Source: Acanthamoeba sp. SK_2022b (Eukaryota; Discosea; Longamoebia; Acanthamoebidae). From it: a stretch of DNA of 64,000 bases. Positions 49,619-59,850 of this stretch are shown in pieces. Where the stretch lies: NCBI GenBank assembly GCA_027943245.1, contig JANDJZ010000020.1, forward strand, positions 62,001-126,000. The letters are read 5' to 3'. Under the pieces are notes generated by a model. The model was given only the letters and a program-made list of their open reading frames with translations, ran no database searches and had not been told where the DNA came from. Made by a program: the position numbers and the translations under genes. Within the stretch, counting starts at the first letter, position 1; every line of letters begins with the position of its first letter.

Positions 49619-52536
49619 CGGCGGCCCAGGAAACCAAGCCCGTCACGAGCAGCACAGCCAAAACGAAGGAACAGGAGGACGACGACTACCCCTTTGCTAA
49701 CGGCGGTGCAGCCGAAATGCAACTGGAACAGGACCGGGGAGCCCAGGGGGACGACCGAGTTGAGAACGGTGGCGTCGCAGCCGAAATGACCATTCCGGGG
49801 CAGGATCGGGAAACTCAGGGGCACGACGCCGTTGAGAACGGCGGCGGCACAGCCTTCAACTGCGTGGGGAACGATGCTCTGGTGGCCTCGGGCGCGGGCG
49901 CGTCGTCGCCAAAGAGACCGACGCTGTCGTCCTTCTTGATCGACGCGGCAGGCTCGGCCGAGGCCTTCTTGGCAGCGGGCGTAACCGCCTCCTTGGCCGA
50001 AACGGAGCAGGGCTGCAAAGGCCAGGAAGACGAGCGTGTTGAGAACGGCGACGCCGCAGCCGAAACGACCCACGACCGCGAAGCCCAGGAAGACGAGCGT
50101 GTTGAGAATGACGGCAGCGCACCCGACGGCGACGCAGCCCAGGAGGACGACCGCGTTGAGAATGACGGCAGCACACCTGAAACGGAGAACAGAGGCCAGC
50201 CTGCTTTGGACAAGGGAAAAGAGATAGCGGACGACGTCGTCGAGCTGAAACTGGTCAAGCAGGAAGATGGCGGCGAGCTGCAGTGCAGTGAGATCATCGG
50301 AGAACAAGAACTCGGTACAAACATTCAACAACAAATCAACACAACGACCAGCCCACTGATTCAGACAGTGCAGGCGAAAATACGGGGCAGGGCTTGTCCA
50401 AGGAACAGCAGCTGTCACGACTCCCGATGCTGTTCAAAGGTACATGTTTAGTCTTGTTTTATGTTGAGAGGCCGAGGCATACTCACTCTCACTTGCTGGG
50501 CCAAAGACCACCTGCAAGTGCGCATGCCCTGCAGCTGCGACCAGGCCCGCAAAGCCTTAAAGTTAGCCATTGAAAGATTACGAGCCTCTCAAAACTTCAA
50601 AGGGGTAGAGACAGTCTCCGAGATGCTGTACGGGCGCCCAGCCTTGCCTACCACCACTGCTCACTCACTCACACTCTCTCTGTCTTGTCAGTGAACAGGA
50701 ATACATGAACAAATCGCAGGAGCATGATGTGCTTGATAACATACTGGATTGTGCAAGCCTCTTAGGCATGTAGTTTCCTCCTTTCTCTTTATCTCTGACT
50801 AATAGCTATGTGTTTATGTGTATAGATGAAAGGTGGCTGCAGCCATTTCCATGGACAGAGAGCATCCATGATGTTCTGAGAAATGTACAGGCCTTCCCTG
50901 ATACTCACTACTGTTGTAAAAGGTTGTTTTCCTTACTATTTGTTGGTTTCCTGGGCAACAAATGGTGTGTGGCAGTTTTACAACTTTGAGGAGTTCCGTC
51001 CTATGCAGGAGGCTGCAATCAATGCAGCCCTCAGTGGTCGAGACCTCTTTGTATACATGAGCACAGGGGCAGGCAAGAGCCTCTGTTATGAGGTATGTTG
51101 TCACAATGGCGATGGTTTATGATTGGCGCTGCTTGACTAACCGCTTAACTTTCTCTATTTCTCTATTTTTATATATTTTAACAAGATTCCAGCACTCTAT
51201 TTCAAGGGAATCACTGTTGTCATCAGCCCGCTCATTTCGCTGATGAATGATCAGGTATGACACCCACCATCGCCACCGCCACTTGGCTTCAATCAGATCT
51301 ACTTAACTGGTGCTTGGTGCGTTGGTGTTAGAACAATCGACTGCAGGCAAACTTGACACGAAAGGTGGTCGCCACGCTGCACAGCGACCTCCCTACTAAC
51401 GAGCGCCAGACGATTCTTAAAGGTGAGCGGTGCATGTGCTTCCCCTTATCTACACGCTCTCACCGTCTTCTCTTCTGTTGTTTTGCGACAGAGCTACGCG
51501 ACGGAGCCCTCAATGGGGAACTGAAGCTGAAGCTGCTCTATCTTGCTCCAGAAACGCTCTTCCAGCCCTATACGCGAGATATCCTGATGGCACGCCTTCC
51601 GTTCACGAGCAAATCTCCATCGCTCTGTGGACTAAACCTTGGCTTTCTGCGCAACGCAGGCACTCCACAAGAATGAGTGCCTTACTCGATTTGTTGTCGA
51701 CGAGGCGCACGTAGTGGACGAGTGGGAGCACTTCCGCACCGATTACGCGGTACTACAACTTGGACTTGGCCTTGCAACCAGCTCGCGCTCACGTTTCCAA
51801 ATTTCTGACCCGCCCGTGCGCGTTGCACAGAAGCTGGAAAATCTGAAACATGTCTACCCAGGTGTGCCCATTACCACCTCGACGGCAACCGCTCCGCCAC
51901 GTGTGTTCAATGCCATCTGCACGCACCTCAAGCTGAAAAAACCGGTCTTTATTATTCACAACCCGCTGCGGACCGAGCTCAGGCACGCCCTGCTCCTGCA
52001 CAGTATTGCTATCACTACGACGTGTAGGCTTATGCTGGTGTGTGTATGCGGGGGCGGGCGTGTTGACGGTTCACCAGTCTGTCAGTCGTTGAGCGAACAG
52101 GCGGCGTGCAACAGCTCGTGGATTACATCGAACTGTGTTGGCCCAATGGCTCCGGCATCGTCTACACGCTCACGGTCAACTCCGCCAAGGCCATCCACCA
52201 GGCGCTCAAGGCACGCCTCACCGCTAGTAGATGTTCTTTGAGGCCTTACTCACCGCTGCTCGCCCACTCACAGGATGCCGGCATCAATGCGGGCCTCTAT
52301 CACAGCAAAATGGCCGACAAGGAGTATGCACAGGTACCTCACCAGCCCATTTGCTTTGTCACTCGTCGCGATCTCACCCACCTCCCACATGTACACAGGA
52401 GCGGTGGATGGCCGACGAGTTGAAGGTGATGGTGGCGACCTCCGCCTTCGGCATGGGTACTCGCCCTTGGCATCGTTCGGGCACCGGGTGATGCGTGGCC
52501 ACACGGCCACAGCGATGCTCACTGAAGTGACACTCG

Positions 52537-52573
<37 letters not shown>

Positions 52574-54540
52574 CACACTCGCACACACCACACGATGCAC
52601 AGGCATCGACAAGCCCGACGTGCGCTTCGTTGTGTTCTACAACCTGCCGCAGTCGCTCGATATGTTTCACCAGGGCGCGGGCCGAGCTGGTCGCGACGGA
52701 GTGCGGTCGGATGCCGTCATATTTTGGACATACAAGGACAAGCAGGAGGTACTCAAGGTCATCAGGATCAACAGCGGCAACAACGTCATCCCCAGGTGCG
52801 CGCACTGCCCTTCCTCATAGTGTCTTTTTATTTTTATTTTATATGATGTAATCCCACGCTCCTTATTCACCCGACCACCATCGCCCTGCCCTCGTTAAAG
52901 GGAGCTTTTGGAGAAACGCGAGCAAGCGCTCGATACGATGATCGAGTTTTGCCAAAACAAGGAGGCCTGTCGCAAGGGCATGCTGGCGTGCTATGAAGCC
53001 ACGGGCTCACTCTACAGCGACAGAGGTAAGCCGCTTCTACTCCATGCCCGTTATTATTATTGTTATTTTGTATAATTTTATTATTGAAATCATTTTATTT
53101 TTGGTATTTTCGTACTCGGCCAGAACCACACAAGTGTTCGGGTTTGGCGGAGCAAGAAGGCGAGTGCGACAACTGCCAGCGAGGCCCGACCAACCCTACC
53201 GAATTGGCCCGGGATCCGGTTTTCTCAGTCACCCAACAGGCCGCCAAAAAGCTCCTCGAGATCGGTAAGTGTTGCATTCTCCACCGCACGCGTGTTTGAT
53301 GTTTTATGCTTATCATTTTATTCCAGTCAAATTCATGAATACAACGCCGAGCACGGGGACGGGTCCGCTGTCATCACTGCAAAACGTTCTCGATTACTAC
53401 TACGGGCGCAAAGCGATATTAGCAAAGCTCAACTTCACCGCAGACATCCGACCTTACTTTAGCTACTGTACGCGTTTCACCCCGTTCTTCATCACTACCC
53501 GATTCACATTTATAGATATTATATTTATATTTCTTAATATATATTTTCGTGCAATTCAATAGTGATCTACTCGCAAAGTAGCTTGACCGCGGACGACGTA
53601 GAAGCAGTGGCCCAGCAAATGCTGTTCAAGGGCACACCTCACCTCTCTCCCCTAATCGATGTGGCGCGCATTGACTGACCTTGTTGCGCAATGATAGGGA
53701 TTCTGCGTGAGGGAAAGATAGACGATCGCAAGGGCCTCCTGGTACTGGCCCGACCTGGTTTCATGGTTGTGGCGCAATCTCGTTGGGTTGGCTGACTCCC
53801 TTTCCTCCTCTCTCTCTCCCCCCTGTCCTTGTGGCCACACAGCCAGGGCCGCGCGCCGATCGCCTGGAGACAGAGTGGTTCAGACTGGCCACACCCAAGG
53901 CACGCCCCGCACCCCACCCTCGCAGGAGCACCACGCCGGTGGTTGTTTGACGATTGGGGGAGGGGCTGTTGGATTGCTCAGGTGAAGGCACCGCCGTCGA
54001 GCCAAAAGAGCGCCAAGGACAAGGGAGGAAAAGACAAGGGAAAGGACAAGGACGTGAGGGACTCGGATGCATCGCCAGCAATGAAGAACAAGAAGACCAA
54101 GAACGACGACAAAAACAAGAAGAAGCAGGAGAAGGACAAGGACAAGGGGAAGGAGAGAACCGACAAGGAGAAGAACAAGAAGCGCAGCCGCGAGTCAGAC
54201 GAGAGTAGTCAGTCGGACGATGAGCCACCGCCCAAACGCCGCTCACAATCGAGCTCCCAGTCCTCTCAACGTACATTTCATTCGCGCACGCACGCACGAG
54301 CGCGAGCGAGCGGCCTGACCATGTGCGCACGCCTTCTTTCGCGTTGTGTTGCGTTGTGTTGCGCGTGCGTGGTGTACAGGCGCAGTGCGACACAAGCCCA
54401 AAGAGCGCCCGGCCAAGAGGGCGGCCATCAAAGCTTTGGTCAAGGAGGAGCCGAAGCCGAAGCCGAGCTCGAACAAAGTGTGGGAAGTCGACGCCGTCGT
54501 CGACGAATGCACGGTACCACTCCACTCTACCATCTACGTT

Positions 54541-54616
<76 letters not shown>

Positions 54617-55308
54617 TCTAAGTCAACTCTGCGAGCTCATCCATGCATCTTGGCGTGGAGCAGAGGAGGGGCGAGCTCTTCATCAAGTGGACGGGCTTCC
54701 CCGACGACCAAAACACGTGGGAGAGGAAGCGGGAGTTTGTCGCGTCGGCCTCCCTGGTCTACCAACAGTTCCTCGACAAGCGGGAACGCGAGGGCAGGCT
54801 GCCCTCAGCCAGCACCAGCTGCCAATGCCGCCAATGTCGCCCCGACCTCCTCCGGGCGTCCAAGCACACGTCATCATCCTCCTCAATGCCGACAGCTTCA
54901 TCAAGGCCGCAGTCGAAGTCGAAGATGAAGGCGACAATGACCAAGAAGAAGAGGGAGGAGAAAAGGCAGAGAAAGAGGAGAAGGGTGAACCCCAGGAGCT
55001 CGGACGACTCGGACGAGGAGAGGTCCAGCGCGTCCTACGAGGACGACGAAAGCATCACGAGCGACGGCGAAAGGTCGTGGAAGAAGAAGCACGGCAAGGC
55101 CGTCAAGAATGAGGCCGTGTCAGTGCTGCACAGCAGCAGGGATGAGGACGACGAGGACGACGAGGACCACAGCGACAACGACACAGACGACCACGACGCC
55201 GCCGAGCAGCAGGAGAATGACGACGACGATGACGAACGCTATCGGTTGGCACGAATCCACTGCACGCAGCAGCAGCAGCAAGGTGTGGTCGACCTTACGG
55301 AAGTCTAG
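49138..55308 (+). CDS. RecQ-family DNA helicase with C-terminal chromodomain
   Basis: Exons with checked phases: 49138-50314, 50365-50439, 50507-50627, 50692-50765, 50826-50884, 50976-51092, 51186-51254, 51332-51422, from 51492, ..., 53563-53631, 53698-53741, 53843-53938, 53982-54270, 54380-54513, 54661-55308; about 1,440 residues. The N-terminus is acidic with VDLTLDEE, Glu-Gln and EDERVEN repeats. Helicase motifs: FYNFEEFRPMQEAAI, STGAGKSLCYE, SPLISLMNDQ, VVDEAHVVDEW, TSTATAPPRV, VYTLTVNSAKAI, TSAFGMGIDKPDVRFVV and HQGAGRAGRDG. Zn cysteines (CRKGMLACYEA, HKCSG, CDNCQRG) and an RQC-like part ending PGPRADRLETEWFRL follow. The frame then continues into a lysine-rich linker and a chromodomain (WEVDAVVDECT, GELFIKWTGFPDDQNTWE), ending VVDLTEV. 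Exons between 51590 and 52100 are less certain. If the fusion is wrong, RecQ would end near 53957. Confidence 0.75.
49573..49617 (+). repeat. (GAGCAG)n coding repeat, Glu-Gln run
   Basis: GAGCAG units inside the first RecQ exon encode a string of about 14 alternating Glu and Gln. Confidence 0.9.
52539..52572. repeat. (CA)n microsatellite in RecQ intron
   Basis: A CA run of about 34 bp, followed by imperfect CA-rich sequence, in the intron that splits the helicase motif GMG|IDKPDV. Confidence 0.9.
54545..54612. repeat. (CA)n microsatellite in chromodomain intron
   Basis: A 68-bp CA run in the intron 54514-54660 that interrupts the chromodomain between VVDECT and QRRGELF. Confidence 0.96.
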
Positions 55309-55569
55309 TCAACACAAGGCGCCAACAAAACACCTTGTCGCCTTCTCTTCTCTTTGCCCAATCACACTTGGCTTGCTGCGTCGGTGATCGCTGAGGTGAA
55401 AGGCGTGTGTGTGGACCAGTCTGGCGCTGGGCTGTCGCGGGGTGGTTTGTGTGCATGACGCTCTTTCGCTTAACTGACCTTTAATGGTTCTTGACTGAAA
55501 GACCTTTCTTGTACAAGTTCAAGAGGCTAGGCGAGCAAGGAGGTCCTCTGGTGTAGAAGCTTGTCGCGG
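55309..55569. other. Convergent spacer
   Basis: 260 bp between the stops of the RecQ-chromodomain gene and the VIT-vWA gene. Nothing else is seen. Confidence 0.6.
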
Positions 55570-56948
55570 TTAAGCGAGGAAGGCGGTGGCGAGCTGCATC
55601 CACTCGATCTCCTCCTGTTCTTCGGACGCCAGCTTGACGCTCTTCTTCTGCCTCGCGATGAACTTGGCCGCCTTCTTCACCACCAGCTCCCAGTTGACCT
55701 TCTGATCGGCAAAGTGCTTGGCCAGGTAGGCCGCCACCACTGCCGTCGCCCACAACGACTCCACCTCCTTGTCCACTGTTTCACATCGTGTTAGTTGGCG
55801 TCATCATCCACCACCACTACGGGATTTGGTGGAATGGGGGGGGGGGAGAGGAGCGAATACCGGTGCGGAGCTTGGCCGAGGGGATGCCGCTGCGCAGCTT
55901 GTCGCCCGACAGGCCGACGATGGCCACGGCGTCGGTCCACTCCCAGCTGCCGCTGGCCTTCTGCTTCATGATGATCTCGCGCATCTGCGCCGGCGTGGGC
56001 GCCGACTTCTTCGTTTCCTGTTGCTGAAGTTGCTGCGGCTCGCTCTGCTTGTGTTGCACAGTTTGCTTCTTATCCTTCTCCTTATCCTTCTTCTTCTTAT
56101 CCTTCGCCTTCTCCTTCTCCGCCATCCTCCCGACCGACCTCTTCTCCTCCACCTGTACTCGCTCCTCTTGCTCGCTGTCGTCATCGCATTCGTCGAAACT
56201 GCTAAGACAGATGTCGTGTTTCTCATCGTAGTCCATCGACGGCGCGGGACTGAATGCGGGCGAGAACACCGGAGCCGCCTGCACCTCCTCGGCCTCGCAA
56301 CGCAAGTAGGCGCTGTGAGATGACGGTGATGCCGACGACGACGACGACGCCGAGCTTCTCCTCGGCCGAGCGCTGATCGACGCTGCCAAGGGCACCGGTG
56401 CGGCCGCGGATGCGCCCTTGCACTGAGCGACAGTGTTCACCTTCTTCCTCGACATCTTTGCTCCGCTGTGTGAGCTCCCTGTGGCGGCGGCGACAGGCAT
56501 GCTCCGCAGAACCTTGCCCCCTCGCCCGCCGACTGGCCCACCCCTCCCTCTCGACACTGCTACAGATCACACGCGGCACGGTACGGTCAGTTGCGGCGAG
56601 GGCCAAGTGTGGGCGCTGGGGTGGGGCGGAAGCAGACTTACAGACTGGCCGGTTTGGCTGGAGGGCGGGCTTCTCGAAGGTGATGGGCATCTTGCGCACC
56701 TTCATCGTGCCCTCCGTGGCCTCGTCCCTCTCCTCCACCGCCACGAACGCCGTGTGCTTCGACAGCACACCGCTCGCCAGCGACACCCGCACCATCTCGC
56801 CCACCACGTCCTTGCCCGCCTTCACCGCTCCCGAGCTCTCGTGCAAGTAGCTCCGCCCCTCCTCCAGGTCCCTGTCATTCCACACGACATTGTCGAATGT
56901 CCCCCACCCCCCTTCAGTGAGTTGCTTGCTTGCTTGCTTGCTTGCTTG

Positions 56949-57022
<74 letters not shown>

Positions 57023-58251
57023 TGTGTGTGTGATGATGATGATGATGATGATGGTGCGCACTTGAGGAGGGTCCTCGCGGCCAGCTTGTTGAGCATTCCA
57101 CCACCGGTGCCCGCTTTGGCCGTGATGTCAGCCTTCCGAGTGTCCACCTTCACCGTCGCCTCGAACGGCTTCACCGCCGTCTTGGCCGACACCACCACCT
57201 CCACCTCGCCCAACGCGCTCGCCTTGGCCTTGTCCTCCACGAGACCGTACACCACGAGCCGCCCGCCGCAGAACAGGGGCGGCAGCCGGAAGGGCGCCGG
57301 CTTGACGTGCTCGGCGCCCTCGCCCGTCCACCTCACCGTGATGTCGGTGAGGGCCGGTTGCATGGCGCGCCGCAGCTGTCGCATCACCTTCTCCTCCATG
57401 GCCTCGCTCGGCCTCACAAACTCGAAGAACCCCTCCTGTCGGCCGGCAGGTCCGAGAGTGAGTCAGGCTAGGCATTCGTGGATGGCAAGAAAGACAGACT
57501 TGATGGGGGGGGAGGGAGAGAGAGACGTACGCCGGCCTTGGCGAGACCGCGCACGAGCTCCTGCGAGGCGTCGTTGCCCACGCCGAACGTGAACACGCGC
57601 GTCGTGTCGGCGTGCTTGCGCACAAACGCCACGCACTCCTCTGTGTTGCCCACCTCGCCGTCGGTCAGGATGAACACCTGCCGCGGGTAGCCCTCCTTCG
57701 TCTTGGCCCGCAGCACCTCCTCCAGCGGCCGCAGGATGTTGGTCCCGCCCAGGTTGGCGCTCATCTCCTTCACGTGCTTCGTCGCCAGCTCCAGATTCCT
57801 GTCGCACACGCACCACACCACGAGCCACGTCAGCGTGCTATGAAAGGTGAGTGAAGTGAGGGATGGGAGTATGTGTGTACTTGTCGTTGTACTCGACGCT
57901 GCCCTCGCGGAACAGGTGCTGCGTGCTCGACCCGAAGCCGATGATGTTGAACATGGTGCCCTCGCCCAGACTGCGCAAGAAGATCTGCAGCGTGTCCTTG
58001 ACCTGGTTCATGCGACTGCCCGACATGCTGCCCGATCGGTCGACGATGAAGATCATCTCGGTGTAGATGTCCTCGTCGTCGGCGAGCTCGAGCTTCGGGA
58101 ACAGCGAGACCATGACGGTCTTGGCGCCCTTCTCCTCGTCCACCTCCACTCGTCCGCACGCCCTATTGTTACCCACACACACAGAGAGAGAGAGCCATCA
58201 GGTCACAGTCGTGATAGCCCACTACATAGTGAAGCAGTCGTGTGAGTGTGT

Positions 58252-58321
<70 letters not shown>

Positions 58322-59583
58322 AGAAGGGAGATCGTACTGGTGGGGCTTGGCAAGCTTGGTGAGCACGATGAGGTCCTTGGCTGCCTGCTGCTGCGCCTGT
58401 ACGCTCTCCTCGCTCAGCGTCACCGTGGCTTGAGTGGGCTCCTCGCCGAACTCGAACGTGATCGGATGCGACGGCGACGACAGGCTCCGGATGTTGCTCG
58501 TCATGTCTGTACCGTTATCCATTTTGGTGGTGTTGGATGGGTCGGGGATGGGGGGTTGCTCAGCCATTTGACACCTCACCACAACCAATCGCCCCCACCA
58601 CGAGCGCCTACGCGATGACTGCATATATCTAGAGAGAGAGAGAGAGAGAGAGAATGACTCGTGCGTACTGAAGTCCACGCGCAGCTTCAAATGCGGCACC
58701 GACGACGATGCCGTGGCGGCAGCCTTGTACGAAGGGTTGTCGTTGTTGGAGGGCAGGCGGAAGCGCAGCTGCTGGTTCTCGTCGAAGTCGAGCTCCGTCA
58801 CGTAGGTGATGGCGATCTCCACCTGCTTGCCCGCCGGCAGGTTGCCCACGTTGACCGTGAACACGTTGGGCGACTCTTCCTTCTCTTCCATGAGGTACGC
58901 TCCGTGTCCGCTCGCGATCGCATCGTCCTGCCGTTCGTTCATCCATTCATTCATCAGTTGGTGGTAGTGGTGTGCATGGATGAGGGAGGGAATGGGTGGG
59001 GGAGGGAGGTACATAGGTGTTCTTGGCCTGTTCCTTCTCCTCGATGGTGCCCTTGATCTTCTTGCCGTCGACGATCGCTGTGAAGTCGCTCACCGTGGCC
59101 TTCTCCTCGAGCTCGAACTGGTAGATCGCTGGTTGGTTGGCCGTTGGGAGTTGTCCAACATGTCAGTCCCACCAACCAGAGCCGATGACGGGTCGACAAA
59201 AAATGTGGGCACACCTTCGATGGGCGTGGTCTCGACGTTGACGAAGGTTTGACGCACGGTGACCGAAGCGCAAAAGTCCGTCACCTTGGCCTCCACGCTC
59301 ACCGCCTGCTCCCCCCCACACACACGTTATGTTGGACCAATATCGCGGTATAATTAATTTGACTAATTAATTGAATAATATACGAATAAACTCTTGTTTC
59401 CTGCTGCCACACGTTTGACCAGAGTTTATCCGTAAATGCAAAATGCAAAATTAACAAAAACGGAATAGTGGTTGGTACCTTGAGAGGTAGAGGGAAGCTC
59501 TCTTCGGTGGGTACTGGCAGAGGGCGAGGCTGGTGGCCCGGACGGGGTCTGCGGCAGATGAGATAGCCTGGTGCGCGACACAT
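55570..59583 (-). CDS. VIT and von Willebrand A domain protein (VWA5A-like), copy A
   Basis: Minus-strand exons: 59583-59479, 59305-59215, 59128-59013, 58927-58669, 58506-58338, 58162-57881, 57798-57531, from 57435 to about 57065, about 56905-56640, about 56557-55862 and 55776-55570; about 940 residues. Order: Pro-rich start, VIT domain (VTVRQTFVNVETTPIEG, YQFELEEKATVSDFTAIVDG, SGHGAYLMEEKEESPNVFTV), vWA domain with the MIDAS motif DRSGSMSGSRMN, GGTNILRPLEEV and VFILTDGEVGN. A lysine-rich linker follows, then a helical C-terminus (GSWEWTDAVAIVGL, LWATAVVAAYLAKHF) typical of VWA5A and the ITIH/PARP4 group. No signal peptide is seen, so it is probably cytosolic. At 56902-56913 a G homopolymer leaves the joint after RTLLK one base out of phase. 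Confidence 0.87.
56922..57053. repeat. Compound microsatellite (TTGC)n-(TG)n-(GAT)n in VIT-vWA copy A intron
   Basis: TTGC units (56922-56947) are followed by a 72-bp TG run (56950-57021) and GAT units (57031-57052). All lie within one intron of copy A. Confidence 0.93.
58241..58317. repeat. (TG)n microsatellite in VIT-vWA copy A, absent from copy B
   Basis: A TG run of about 75 bp in the intron between the fifth and sixth exons of copy A. The matching intron of the plus-strand copy (63790-63876) has no such run. Confidence 0.95.
58630..58654. repeat. (GA)n microsatellite in VIT-vWA copy A intron
   Basis: A short AG run in the intron 58507-58668. The corresponding intron of copy B (63547-63620) is shorter and unrelated in sequence. 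Confidence 0.9.
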
Positions 59584-59850
59584 GCTGCTTGTGTGTTGAA
59601 GAAGCTTTGCGGGATGGTAATGGTGGTAAACAAAGGGGCGTGGCGTTTTGAGTTTACCCAAGTGCAGGAAACGCAATTCAGTTACGCTGCACATTTTTGC
59701 CATTCCAGCCCGCTCCTTTGGCTGAACGTGAAGGTGAAGCCGTGGTTGAAGGGAAGCTGGGCGGTTCAGCCAGAGAGCAGGCAAAGAGGGGGGTAAGAGC
59801 GTGGAAAGAAAAATGCAAAACTTGGGGCTTGCGGCCAAGGTGTGGCCAGG

